A DNA stretch of 64,000 nucleotides from Saccharospirillum alexandrii_A. Lineage in GTDB: Bacteria > Pseudomonadota > Gammaproteobacteria > Pseudomonadales > Natronospirillaceae. The DNA lies in NCBI RefSeq assembly GCF_043641555.1, contig NZ_JBHZRJ010000003.1, forward strand, positions 620,001 through 684,000, given 5' to 3'. Shown here one piece after another: positions 53,157-62,351 of the stretch. Both the position numbers and the translations under genes were made by a program. The notes under the pieces were generated by a model. It saw nothing but the letters and a program-made list of their open reading frames with translations, did no database searches and was not told the DNA's origin. Every line of letters begins with the position of its first letter. Positions within the stretch are counted from its first letter, which is position 1.

Positions 53157-54446
53157 ATGCTGGAACAATTCTTCAAGCTGAAAGAACTCGGAACCGATGT
53201 TCGCACCGAAGTGCTTGCGGGTATTTCTACTTTCCTGACCATGGCGTACATCATCGCCGTGAACCCGGGTATCCTGTCGGCAACGGGCATGCCTTTCGAC
53301 GCTGTGTTTGTAGCCACCTGTATCGCCGCTGCCCTGGGCACCGGCATTATGGGTTTACTGGCCAATTACCCCGTGGCACTGGCGCCGGGTATGGGTCTCA
53401 ACGCCTTCTTCACCTTTGGTGTTGTGATGGGCATGGGCGTTAGCTGGGAAGTGGCACTGGGCTGTGTGTTCTGGTCCGGTATCCTGTTCGTGCTGCTCAG
53501 TGCCTTTAAAGTACGGGAGTGGATCATCAACGCCATTCCCGGATCGATGAAAACCGGCATTGCGGTTGGTATTGGTTTGTTCCTGGCCATTATTGGCTTG
53601 CAGGGTGCGGGCGTGGTGGTCAATAACGATGCCACCCTGGTTGGCCCGGGCGATCTGAGCTCACCGCAGGTGATTCTCGCGTTTCTGGGTTTCGCACTGA
53701 TCACAGCTTTGCACCACCGGGGCGTTACCGGCAGCGTCATCATAGGCATTCTGGCCACCACGGTTGCCGGCTTCTTTTTCGGTCTGGTTGAATACAACGG
53801 CCTGGTATCGATGCCGACGGGCCTCAGCGCCACCTTCTTCCAGCTGGATATTCTCGGCGCCCTGGAACTGAGCCTGATCGCCGTCATTCTGGCGTTCCTG
53901 TTTGTGGATGTGTTCGATACCTCGGGCACGCTGGTGGCCGTTGCCAAAGAAGGCAATCTGCTCGACAAAGACGGCAAGCTGCCGCGCCTGGGCAAGGCAC
54001 TGATGGCTGACAGTACAGCGTCTGTTGCGGGTTCATTGCTGGGTACCTCGACCACCACCAGTTACATTGAGAGTGGTGCCGGCATCGCTGCCGGTGGTCG
54101 TTCTGGCCTGACTGCACTGACCGTGTCTGTACTGTTCCTGCTGGCGCTGTTTTTCTCGCCCCTGGCCCAGATGATCCCATCCTACGCGACGGCGTCGGCC
54201 CTGCTGTTCGTAGCGGTGCTGATGATTTCATCGATTTCCAGCGTTGACTGGAAAGACCTGACCGAAGCCGCTCCGGTCGTGGTAACAGCCGTCATGATGC
54301 CGCTGACTTATTCCATTGCAGAAGGCATCGCGGCCGGTTTCATCACCTATGCGGTGGTCAAAGTATTCGCCGGCAAGGCAAAAGACGTGAACATCAGCGT
54401 TTACATCATTGCCGGTGCTGCCTTGCTGAAGTACGTCTTCCTGTAG
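53157..54446 (+). CDS. NCS2-family purine permease (AzgA/GhxP-like)
   Basis: A 429-residue, thirteen- to fourteen-helix transporter of the AzgA-like NCS2 branch, whose members import adenine, guanine, hypoxanthine or xanthine with protons. Signature stretches are FLTMAYIIAVNPGILSATGM (near residue 25), ALAPGMGLNAFFTF, FVDVFDTSGTLVAVA and LLGTSTTTSYIESGAGIAAGGRSGLTAL. ATG 53157 follows AGGA; the longer in-frame ORF has no suitable start. The gene adjoins apt, fitting purine salvage. The upstream DNA has a sigma-54 match and repeats. Confidence 0.93.
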   Translation: MLEQFFKLKELGTDVRTEVLAGISTFLTMAYIIAVNPGILSATGMPFDAVFVATCIAAALGTGIMGLLANYPVALAPGMGLNAFFTFGVVMGMGVSWEVALGCVFWSGILFVLLSAFKVREWIINAIPGSMKTGIAVGIGLFLAIIGLQGAGVVVNNDATLVGPGDLSSPQVILAFLGFALITALHHRGVTGSVIIGILATTVAGFFFGLVEYNGLVSMPTGLSATFFQLDILGALELSLIAVILAFLFVDVFDTSGTLVAVAKEGNLLDKDGKLPRLGKALMADSTASVAGSLLGTSTTTSYIESGAGIAAGGRSGLTALTVSVLFLLALFFSPLAQMIPSYATASALLFVAVLMISSISSVDWKDLTEAAPVVVTAVMMPLTYSIAEGIAAGFITYAVVKVFAGKAKDVNISVYIIAGAALLKYVFL

Positions 54447-54486
54447 CGGCCTGACGGGCTGAGCTCGCCAGAAGCATCGCGAAAAT

Positions 54487-54518
54487 AAAACGGGGCCGCT
54501 ACAATGGCCCCGTTTTTT
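54487..54518 (+). terminator. Terminator between permease and apt
   Basis: AAACGGGGCC-gctacaat-GGCCCCGTTT perfect stem with T-tract; may be a partial terminator, since apt starts 20 bases later. Confidence 0.9.
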
Positions 54519-54537
54519 ATGTGAAGTGGAATAGTCA

Positions 54538-55110
54538 GTGCTAAATAATTCAGTACAGAACACCGAAAACCAGGCCGGGTTGTTTGACCCCAAAGCTTAC
54601 ATTCGCACCGTGCCGGACTGGCCCAAGCCCGGGGTGCAGTTTCGTGACATCACCACGCTGTTGTCTGACGCTCGGGTGTTTCGTCAGCTGATCGATGCCT
54701 TCGTACACCGGTATTTCGACTATAAAATCGATGCCGTGGTTGGTATTGATGCCCGTGGTTTCATTCTGGGTGCGCCACTGGCCTACCAGCTTAATACCGC
54801 CTTTGTACCGGTACGCAAGCAGGGCAAACTGCCGTTTGACACTCTGGAAGAAGCCTATGAACTGGAATATGGCCAGGCGGTACTGCAGATCCATGCTGAT
54901 GCACTTAAGCCGGGCCAGCGTGTGCTGGTGATCGATGACCTCATTGCCACCGGTGGCACTCTGGTTGCGGCCTGTTCACTGGTACAGCGGCTGGGGGCCG
55001 AGGTGGTTGAATGCACCGCCATTGTCGATCTGCCCGACCTCGGTGGCAGCCAGACGCTGAGGCGTGCCGGTTATACGGTTCGTGCTCTATGCGAGTTTGA
55101 GGGCGACTAA
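54538..55110 (+). CDS. apt: Adenine phosphoribosyltransferase
   Basis: A 190-residue type I PRTase turning adenine plus PRPP into AMP. Visible are the VPDWPKPGVQFRDIT N-terminal motif, VGIDARGFILGAPLA, VPVRKQGKLP, EYG and the PRPP loop VLVIDDLIATGGTL (near 129-142). The start is GTG 54538; no better codon exists. It stands directly downstream of the purine permease, forming a salvage pair, although a terminator lies between. Confidence 0.96.
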   Translation: MLNNSVQNTENQAGLFDPKAYIRTVPDWPKPGVQFRDITTLLSDARVFRQLIDAFVHRYFDYKIDAVVGIDARGFILGAPLAYQLNTAFVPVRKQGKLPFDTLEEAYELEYGQAVLQIHADALKPGQRVLVIDDLIATGGTLVAACSLVQRLGAEVVECTAIVDLPDLGGSQTLRRAGYTVRALCEFEGD

Positions 55111-55204
55111 AGCGGTATAACCCGTTCAACCAGTATGTGGGTAGACTGATTCTTGCCGGAGCGTCTCGGTTCCGGTATCCACAGCAGAAAGGCAGGGGGC
55201 AACC

Positions 55205-56200
55205 ATGACCACTTATCGAGCATTACGAATACATCTCACCGATGAAGGGGTGACTCGCGCCATTGAAGACCGGGCAATGAGCGAACTGCCCGATCACGAT
55301 GTACTGATACGGGTGCACTGGTCGTCGCTCAACTACAAGGATGCGCTGTCCGCAAACGGCCACAAGGGCGTGAGCCGCTACTACCCCCATACGCCCGGCA
55401 TCGATGCGGCTGGCGTCGTTGAACGCGACCGGTCCGGTCAGTTTCAGCCGGGAACCCAGGTCGCCGTCATCGGTTTTGATCTGGGCATGAACACCCAGGG
55501 TGGCTTTGCCGACTACGTCTGTGTGCCGGCCGACTGGGTGGTGACCCTGCCAACCGGTCTGAGCATGGCTGACAGCATGCGGCTTGGTACCGCCGGGGTA
55601 ACGGCGGCCTATTGCCTGGAAAAACTGATTGAAACCGGAGTCCGTGCCGACGACGGGCCCATACTGGTTACTGGCGCAACGGGCGGTGTCGGCAGCCTGG
55701 CGGTGCATTTGCTCTCGACGCTGGGCTATAAGGTGACCGCCGTTACGGGCAAGACTGACGCCCACGATTGGCTGCGACAGCTGGGTGCAACCGACATACT
55801 GCCCCGGGAAGCCCTCAGTGAACCGGACCCGAAGGCCTTGCGACCGGCTCAGTTCGCCGGTGCCATCGATACTATCGGGGAACATACCCTGGTCAATATT
55901 CTCAAGAGCTTGCGTTTTGGCGGGTCAGTAGCGGCTTGTGGCATTGTGGGTGGCACGGCGCTTCCCGCCGATATATTCCCGTTTATTCTGCGAGGCGTGA
56001 ACTTGCTGGGTGTCGCCAGTGCCGATGCGCCACTCGATGCTCGCACCCGGGTGCTGGCCAAGTATGCCGGTCTGTGGAAGCTGCCGCTGCTAAGCTCGAT
56101 GTGTGACACCCTGACGCTCGATGAACTGGGGCCCCGTATCGACGCCATGCTGTCCGGCAAGATTCAGCGTCGCGCGCTGATCCGCATTGCCCAGGACTGA
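55205..56200 (+). CDS. YhdH/YhfP-family NADPH-dependent oxidoreductase (AcuI-like)
   Basis: A 331-residue zinc-free medium-chain dehydrogenase/reductase. It shows the family stretch SSLNYKDALSANGHKGVSRYYPHTPGIDAAG, the nucleotide motif VTGATGGVGSLAVHLL and GNVAACG-like VAACGIVGG. Relatives include acrylyl-CoA reductase AcuI and quinone reductase YhdH; the precise substrate is unknown without DMSP-pathway genes nearby. ATG 55205 follows an A/G-rich site. The end overlaps the longest frame of ung. Confidence 0.9.
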   Translation: MTTYRALRIHLTDEGVTRAIEDRAMSELPDHDVLIRVHWSSLNYKDALSANGHKGVSRYYPHTPGIDAAGVVERDRSGQFQPGTQVAVIGFDLGMNTQGGFADYVCVPADWVVTLPTGLSMADSMRLGTAGVTAAYCLEKLIETGVRADDGPILVTGATGGVGSLAVHLLSTLGYKVTAVTGKTDAHDWLRQLGATDILPREALSEPDPKALRPAQFAGAIDTIGEHTLVNILKSLRFGGSVAACGIVGGTALPADIFPFILRGVNLLGVASADAPLDARTRVLAKYAGLWKLPLLSSMCDTLTLDELGPRIDAMLSGKIQRRALIRIAQD

Positions 56201-56204
56201 CCCG

Positions 56205-56933
56205 GTGTTGCAAACGGATTCAACAGCATCGGGCTGGACACTGGACCCCGACCTCGCCCTGACTGACCCGGGCTGGCGGGCAGCGCTTGCCCCCATTCTC
56301 GCCGAGCCGCAACAGCGCACTCTGGTGCAATGGCTGAACCAGCGTGCGGCACAGGGCGTACAGCTGTATCCGCCCGCCGAGTCTGTGTTCAGAGCGCTCA
56401 ATGCCACCCCGGTCGAGCAGGTCAAGGTCGTTATTCTGGGGCAAGACCCTTACCACGGCCCAGGGCAGGCCCAGGGGCTGAGCTTTTCAGTCCCAACCGG
56501 GGTTCGGTTTCCACCCAGCTTGCGCAATATCTTCAAGGAGCTGGGCAGTGATGTGCCGTTCAGCCCGCCTGACAGCGGTGATCTGACGCCCTGGACGCAA
56601 CAGGGCGTATTGCTGCTGAATGCGGTACTGACGGTTGAGCAGGGCCAGGCCAATGCTCACCAGGGCAAAGGCTGGGAAGCCGTTACCGATGCGGTGATCG
56701 ATCACATTAACCGGAATCGGAACGACGTGGTGTTTATGTTGTGGGGCAGCTACGCCCAGAAGAAAGGTCAAATGATTGACCGTCAGCGTCACTGTGTTTT
56801 GACGGCTCCACATCCATCGCCTTTGTCTGCACATCGGGGCTGGTTCGGATCCGGGCACTTTTCGAAGGCAAATGCCTATTTACGTGGCACCCGTCAAACA
56901 CCCGTCGACTGGCAGCTTCAGACGACGGTTTAA
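56205..56933 (+). CDS. ung: Uracil-DNA glycosylase, family 1
   Basis: A 242-residue glycosylase that removes uracil from DNA. It has the water-activating GQDPYHG near residue 78, the LLLNAVLTVE core, and HPSPLSAHRGWFGSGHFSKAN with the catalytic His and the minor-groove loop. GTG 56205 is chosen, nine bases after AGGA and just beyond the upstream stop; TTG 56187 or TTG 56208 are alternatives. The next gene lies 349 bases away. Confidence 0.95.
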   Translation: MLQTDSTASGWTLDPDLALTDPGWRAALAPILAEPQQRTLVQWLNQRAAQGVQLYPPAESVFRALNATPVEQVKVVILGQDPYHGPGQAQGLSFSVPTGVRFPPSLRNIFKELGSDVPFSPPDSGDLTPWTQQGVLLLNAVLTVEQGQANAHQGKGWEAVTDAVIDHINRNRNDVVFMLWGSYAQKKGQMIDRQRHCVLTAPHPSPLSAHRGWFGSGHFSKANAYLRGTRQTPVDWQLQTTV

Positions 56934-57282
56934 GTCTGACTTGCACGGGTTAAAAGCCCACCTGCAGCTTTGCTATCCAACTGTAAATTCTCAAAAAAAT
57001 CCGCTATTTGCCTGCCATTGCACGGCGTCTGGACTAACCTTAAGAACGTAAGAAGACAGAAACGTCCGGCTCGAAATGCATTCAGCCCGGGTTCATCTTT
57101 CTTCGCCTGTTCATTGCAAAAAACGGAGTACGCCGGGTGGCCGGCACCTCATCTTAACCTGTCTGGTTTCTTACACTGGCGCGTACTTTGCAGCCAGGAA
57201 ACCGGTGGATTGATAAACACTGAAGCATGATAGACATCGCTCATGGAAAGAGCCTAATTGATAGCGTTTTAGGGGGTCGTTC
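56934..57282. other. Regulatory region of prkA
   Basis: About 350 bases without a gene. Two copies of TTGCACGG at 56941-56948 and 57018-57025 lie well upstream of a sigma-54 promoter match; no full NtrC palindrome was found. Confidence 0.5.
57177..57192 (+). promoter_or_regulatory. Sigma-54 promoter of prkA-yeaH-spoVR
   Basis: TGGCGCGTACTTTGCA matches TGGCRCG-N4-TTGCA without mismatch, with GG-N10-GC. Predicted start near 57203, 80 bases before prkA. In E. coli the homologous yeaGH operon depends on sigma-54 and NtrC. Confidence 0.8.
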
Positions 57283-59205
57283 ATGGATATTTTCAAGCAC
57301 TTTCAGTCACGTTACGAAGCCAGGTTGCTGGAGGAGTATTCCCTCGAGGAGTACCTCAGTCTATGCAAAGAGGACCCGATGGCGTACTCATCGGCACCCG
57401 AGCGTATGCTCGCCGCCATTGGCGAGCCTCAGGTCATCGATACCGCCAAAGACTCGAGGCTGAGCCGCATTTTCTCCAATAAAATCATCCGGCGGTACCC
57501 GGCCTTTGAAGAATTCTACGGTATGGAAGAGCCGATCGAGCAGATCGTTTCCTATTTCCGTCACGCCGCTCAGGGGCTGGAAGAGAAGAAACAGATTCTT
57601 TACTTGCTGGGCCCGGTGGGCGGGGGCAAATCGTCGCTGGCTGAGCGCTTGAAGCAATTGATTGAGACAGTTCCGTTCTATGCTATCAAAGGCTCTCCGG
57701 TGTACGAGAGCCCGCTCAGCCTGTTCGACCCAGATGAAGATGGCGCTATTCTCGAAGAGCGGTACGGCATCCCCAACCGGTATTTGCGGTCCATCATGTC
57801 GCCCTGGGCGGTTAAACGCCTGCATGAGTATGGGGGCGACATCAGTCAGTTCCGGGTGGTGAAATTGTTTCCATCCATCACCGATCAGGTGGCGGTTGCC
57901 AAGACTGAGCCGGGTGATGAGAACAACCAGGACATTTCAGCACTGGTTGGTAAAGTCGATATCCGCATGCTTGAGGATTTCCCCCAGAACGACCCGGACG
58001 CCTACAGCTTCTCTGGCGCCCTGTGTAAAGCCAACCAGGGCCTGATGGAATTTGTCGAGATGTTCAAGGCGCCGATCAAGGTGCTGCACCCGCTGCTCAC
58101 CGCCACCCAGGAAGGCAACTACAACGCCACAGAAGGCATGAGTGCCATTCCCTTCTCGGGTACGGTGCTGGCGCACAGTAACGAATCGGAGTGGAAGGCG
58201 TTTCGTAACAACAAGAACAACGAAGCGTTTCTGGACCGGGTGTTCATTGTTAAGGTGCCGTATTGCACCCGGGTCACCGAAGAAATCAATATCTATCGCA
58301 AGCTGATCGAAAACAGTTCTCTGTCGGAATCACCCTGTGCGCCGGACACCCTGAAAATGCTGGCCCAATTCTCAGTGCTATCACGACTCAAGGAACCCGA
58401 GAACTCCAACGTTTATTCGAAAATGCGCGTCTACGACGGCGAAAACCTGAAAGACACCGACCCCAAGGCCAAAACCATTCAGGAGTACAAGGATTCCGCC
58501 GGTGTCGACGAAGGCATGGACGGTCTCTCGACCCGATTCGCGTTCAAGATACTGTCGAAGGTATTCAACTTCGACGCCACCGAGGTGGCTGCCAACCCGG
58601 TGCATCTGCTCTACGTGCTGGAAGATCAGATTGAGCAGCAGCAGTTCCCCCAGGAAGTGCACGATCGCTATCTGGCGCACCTGAAAGAATACCTGGCGCC
58701 ACGCTATGTGGATTTTATCGGCAAGGAAATTCAGACTGCCTACCTCGAAAGCTATTCCGAGTACGGCCAGAATATTTTTGACCGCTACGTCACCTATGCT
58801 GATTTCTGGATACAGGATCAGGAGTTCCGCGATCCGGAAACCGGTGAGATTCTGGACCGGGCGGCGCTGAACGAAGAACTGGAAAAGATCGAGAAACCTG
58901 CGGGCATCTCCAACCCCAAAGACTTCCGCAACGAGATCGTCAATTTTGTGTTGCGCGCCCGTGCCAACAACGAAGGTCGCAATCCGAGCTGGCAGAGCTA
59001 TGAGAAGCTGCGCGCAGTCATCGAGAAGAAGATGTTCTCGAACACCGAAGATCTGCTGCCGGTGATTTCCTATTCGGCCAAGTCATCGACCGATGACGAG
59101 AAGAAACATCAGGATTTTGTGCGGCGCATGGTCAACCGTGGTTACACCGAGAAGCAGGTACGTCTGCTAAGCGAATGGTATTTGAGAGTGCGCAAGTCGT
59201 CCTGA
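57283..59205 (+). CDS. prkA: PrkA-family serine protein kinase (YeaG)
   Basis: A 640-residue protein of the PrkA/YeaG family. It carries an AAA-like domain with P-loop LGPVGGGKSSLAERLK near residue 109, a second region ILAHSNESEW..LDRVFIVKVPYCTRV, and a C-terminal PrkA kinase-like domain. Relatives phosphorylate proteins and act in stationary phase, nitrogen starvation and metabolic-state switching. ATG 57283 follows AGGGGG. It heads the prkA-yeaH-spoVR operon behind a sigma-54 promoter. Confidence 0.95.
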   Translation: MDIFKHFQSRYEARLLEEYSLEEYLSLCKEDPMAYSSAPERMLAAIGEPQVIDTAKDSRLSRIFSNKIIRRYPAFEEFYGMEEPIEQIVSYFRHAAQGLEEKKQILYLLGPVGGGKSSLAERLKQLIETVPFYAIKGSPVYESPLSLFDPDEDGAILEERYGIPNRYLRSIMSPWAVKRLHEYGGDISQFRVVKLFPSITDQVAVAKTEPGDENNQDISALVGKVDIRMLEDFPQNDPDAYSFSGALCKANQGLMEFVEMFKAPIKVLHPLLTATQEGNYNATEGMSAIPFSGTVLAHSNESEWKAFRNNKNNEAFLDRVFIVKVPYCTRVTEEINIYRKLIENSSLSESPCAPDTLKMLAQFSVLSRLKEPENSNVYSKMRVYDGENLKDTDPKAKTIQEYKDSAGVDEGMDGLSTRFAFKILSKVFNFDATEVAANPVHLLYVLEDQIEQQQFPQEVHDRYLAHLKEYLAPRYVDFIGKEIQTAYLESYSEYGQNIFDRYVTYADFWIQDQEFRDPETGEILDRAALNEELEKIEKPAGISNPKDFRNEIVNFVLRARANNEGRNPSWQSYEKLRAVIEKKMFSNTEDLLPVISYSAKSSTDDEKKHQDFVRRMVNRGYTEKQVRLLSEWYLRVRKSS

Positions 59206-59290
59206 TCGTTATTGAACCGGCTGGCCAGCAGGCAACACCCTGGTCCGCCAGCCGGCCAACCCGGTCAGCCCGACACACAGAGGTCACAGT

Positions 59291-60577
59291 ATGATGAATT
59301 CCTACGTGATTGACCGTCGGTTAAATGGAAAGAACAAGAGTGCGGTTAATCGTCGGCGGTTCCTGGAACGGTATCGCAAGCACATCAAAAAGGCGGTGAA
59401 CGAAGCGGTAAACAAGCGCTCAATCACCGACATGGAACACGGCGAATCCATTTCCATTCCCTCGGAAGACATTTCCGAGCCGGTCTTCGGCCATGGCCGG
59501 GGCGGCAAGCGCAACATCATCAACCCGGGCAACAAGGAATTCCGTTCCGGTGACCGCATTCGCAAGCCACAGGGCGGCGGCGGTGGCCAGGGGCAGGGTA
59601 GTGGAGAGGCAGGCAACAGCGGGGAAGGGTTGGATGACTTCACCTTCAACATTACCCAGGATGAATTTCTCGAGTTCCTGTTTGAAGATCTGGAATTGCC
59701 CAATCTGGTGCGCAAAGAACTCAAGGAAATGAGCGATCATGTCTATCGCCATGCCGGTTTTACCAGCCAGGGTGTGCCCAACCGCATAAATATTGTTCGC
59801 TCATTACGCAACGCCCATGCCCGGCGTATTGCCCTCAGCGGTAAATCCCGGCGTCGGCTGAAAGAGCTCAAAGCACTGGTTGAGCAAGAGATGGAGAAAG
59901 AGGAGGTCTTGCGCGATGGCCACTCTTTGTTGGCCTGGCAGGAGGAAATTGAACGACTGGATCAGAAGATCCGCCGAATGCCCTTTATCGATGATTTTGA
60001 CCTGCGCTTTAACCGCAACGAACGGGTGCCGGTGCCCAGTAATGCCGCCGTCATGTTCTGCCTGATGGACGTCTCCGGCTCCATGACTCAGAACACCAAA
60101 GACATGGCCAAACGCTTCTTTTTGCTGCTGTACCTGTTTCTGCGGCGCAATTACGAGAAAATTGAAGTCGTCTTTATCAGGCATCACACCAGTGCCAAGG
60201 AAGTGGACGAGGAAGAGTTTTTCTACTCCCGTGAAACCGGCGGCACCATTGTCTCCAGTGCGTTGAAAATGATGGGCGAGGTGATAAACGACCGCTACCC
60301 GTCCAATGCCTGGAACATCTACGCGGCCCAGGCATCCGATGGCGACAACTGGAATGACGATTCGCCCCAGTGCCGTGAGCTGTTGGCCAAGGCGATCATG
60401 CCTCTGGTGCAATACTACTCCTATATCGAAATCACACCGCGAGACCACCAGGCGCTCTGGCATGCCTATGAAGATGTTCAGGCCGCGTTTCCGGAACAAT
60501 TTGCGATGGAGCAGATTATTGATCCGTCCGATATCTATCCGGTCTTCCGCCAGTTGTTTCAGAGGAAAACCACATGA
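59291..60577 (+). CDS. yeaH: YeaH/YhbH family VWA-like protein (DUF444)
   Basis: A 428-residue DUF444 protein. The N-terminal basic region is followed by a Gly/Gln-rich linker (GGGGGQGQGSGEAG, near 96-110), and a VWA-like domain holds a MIDAS-type DVSGSM near residue 260. The later FIRHHTSAKEVDEEEFFYSRETGGTIVSSAL segment is the family hallmark. It partners PrkA in all known operons; its precise action is unknown. ATG 59291 follows AGAGGT. The stop overlaps spoVR by four bases. Confidence 0.93.
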   Translation: MMNSYVIDRRLNGKNKSAVNRRRFLERYRKHIKKAVNEAVNKRSITDMEHGESISIPSEDISEPVFGHGRGGKRNIINPGNKEFRSGDRIRKPQGGGGGQGQGSGEAGNSGEGLDDFTFNITQDEFLEFLFEDLELPNLVRKELKEMSDHVYRHAGFTSQGVPNRINIVRSLRNAHARRIALSGKSRRRLKELKALVEQEMEKEEVLRDGHSLLAWQEEIERLDQKIRRMPFIDDFDLRFNRNERVPVPSNAAVMFCLMDVSGSMTQNTKDMAKRFFLLLYLFLRRNYEKIEVVFIRHHTSAKEVDEEEFFYSRETGGTIVSSALKMMGEVINDRYPSNAWNIYAAQASDGDNWNDDSPQCRELLAKAIMPLVQYYSYIEITPRDHQALWHAYEDVQAAFPEQFAMEQIIDPSDIYPVFRQLFQRKTT

Positions 60578-62112
60578 CACAGAAGCCTATATCGACCGGC
60601 AGTGAATGGACCTTCCCGCTGATACAGGAATACGATCAGGTGATCAGCCAGATAGCCCAGGAATACCGGCTCGATACCTACCCCAACCAGATCGAGATCA
60701 TCAGCTCGGAACAGATGATGGATGCCTATTCATCCATTGGCATGCCACTGGGCTATCACCACTGGTCTTATGGCAAGCAGTTCCTGCAGACCCAGCAGAA
60801 TTATCAGCGCGGCTTTATGGGCCTGGCCTATGAGATTGTGATCAATTCCAGCCCGTGCATTGCCTATCTGATGGAAGAGAACACCATGCCCATGCAGGCA
60901 CTGGTGATTGCCCATGCCTGCTATGGTCACAATTCGTTTTTCAAAAATAACTACCTGTTCAAAACCTGGACAGATGCGACCGCCATCATCGATTACCTGG
61001 TCTTCGCAAAACAGTACGTGACCCAGTGCGAAGAGCGCTACGGCGTGCGTGAGGTTGAGCGGATACTGGATTCCTGCCATGCATTGCAGAACTATGGCGT
61101 TGACCGCTACAAGCGCCCATCCCCGATTTCAGCGGCCGAAGAACTCTCCCGTCAGGAAGAGCGCGAGGCCTACCAGCAACAGCAGGTGAACCTGCTGTGG
61201 CGCACCATACCGGTATCGGAGGGCAAGGAAACCCAGCAGGAGCGGCGCACCTTCCCGTCGGAGCCTCAGGAAAACATCCTGTATTTCATTGAAAAGAACG
61301 CCCCCTTGCTGGAACCCTGGCAACGTGAGCTGGTGCGTATTGTGCGCAAACTGGCCCAGTATTTTTACCCCCAGCGCCAGACACAGGTGATGAACGAGGG
61401 CTGGGCCAGCTTTTGGCATTACACCCTGATGAACGAGATGTACAACCGGGGGTACATCACCGAAGGCTTCATGATGGAGTTTCTGGCCAGTCATTCCGCC
61501 GTGGTGTACCAGCCGCCCTATGATTCAAAATACTATTCCGGGCTGAACCCCTATACCCTGGGCTTCAACATTTACCGGGATCTCAAACGCATTTGTGAAC
61601 ACCCGACCGATGAAGACCGGGAATGGTTTCCGGACCTGGCAGGCAAAGACTGGCTCGATACACTGCATTTCGCGATGGAGAACTTCAAGGACGAGAGCTT
61701 CATTCAGCAATTCCTGTCACCCAAGGTCATGCGCGATATGCATCTGTTTGCGGTCTATGACGATGAAGACGAGAGCGAGTACGAGATCAGCGCGATCCAC
61801 GACGAGCAGGGGTATCGCAAACTGCGGGCGATGCTGGCAGAGCAATATAACCTGAGCATGCGCGAGCCCAACATCCAGGTCGTGGATGTCAATTTGCGCG
61901 GTGACCGTTCTCTGACACTGCGCCATACCCGGCACAATAACGTACCGCTCGACAAAGACGCCGATAAGGTGCTCAAGCACGTACACCGGCTGTGGGGCTT
62001 CGACGTGCACCTGGAATCGTGCCAGGGCGATGAAGTGCGCCAGCGTTTTCACATGCCACCCCGGGAAATGACGCCAGAGCAGGCTCTGGAGGAAGGCCTG
62101 AAGTATGTGTAG
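60574..62112 (+). CDS. spoVR: SpoVR family protein (YcgB)
   Basis: A 512-residue SpoVR-like protein named for a Bacillus sporulation gene but common in non-sporing proteobacteria next to prkA. It shows GMPLGYHHWSYGKQF, the conserved HACYGHNSFFKNNYLF and MNEGWASFWHYTLMNEMY, with His/Glu patterns that suggest a metal-dependent hydrolase-like fold. Overlaps yeaH (ATGA), so the operon is tightly coupled. In E. coli the trio is tied to stationary phase and nitrogen stress. Function is still undefined. Confidence 0.93.
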   Translation: MTQKPISTGSEWTFPLIQEYDQVISQIAQEYRLDTYPNQIEIISSEQMMDAYSSIGMPLGYHHWSYGKQFLQTQQNYQRGFMGLAYEIVINSSPCIAYLMEENTMPMQALVIAHACYGHNSFFKNNYLFKTWTDATAIIDYLVFAKQYVTQCEERYGVREVERILDSCHALQNYGVDRYKRPSPISAAEELSRQEEREAYQQQQVNLLWRTIPVSEGKETQQERRTFPSEPQENILYFIEKNAPLLEPWQRELVRIVRKLAQYFYPQRQTQVMNEGWASFWHYTLMNEMYNRGYITEGFMMEFLASHSAVVYQPPYDSKYYSGLNPYTLGFNIYRDLKRICEHPTDEDREWFPDLAGKDWLDTLHFAMENFKDESFIQQFLSPKVMRDMHLFAVYDDEDESEYEISAIHDEQGYRKLRAMLAEQYNLSMREPNIQVVDVNLRGDRSLTLRHTRHNNVPLDKDADKVLKHVHRLWGFDVHLESCQGDEVRQRFHMPPREMTPEQALEEGLKYV

Positions 62113-62232
62113 AACCAAGGCCATTGTACACCGGCAGCGGCCTGAGTATGATTCCAGCAACCTGATTAACACGCTCACCCAGTGAGTGGAGGCGACGAAC
62201 AGACAGCGCAATACTCTGAAATTCAAACCACC

Positions 62233-62345
62233 GAGCCCTGGTGGTCTACGTCAAGTGTGATATGACGCCAGGGCCTTGTTCGACACCTACGGTGAAGAAC
62301 AACAGGGTTGCCGCGGAAACGCGTCAGCCTCCCGACTTGGAAAGG
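62233..62345 (+). promoter_or_regulatory. Structured leader of moaA, possible Moco riboswitch
   Basis: A stacked hairpin GCCCTGG/CCAGGGC (62235-62241/62268-62274) encloses CGTCA/TGACG (62249-62253/62263-62267). A second hairpin, GCG-GAAA-CGC, carries a GNRA loop, and CCTCCCGA lies near the GGAAAGG ribosome site. Moco RNA elements often precede moaA in gammaproteobacteria; the match is by layout only. Confidence 0.45.
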
Positions 62346-62351
62346 TGATGC

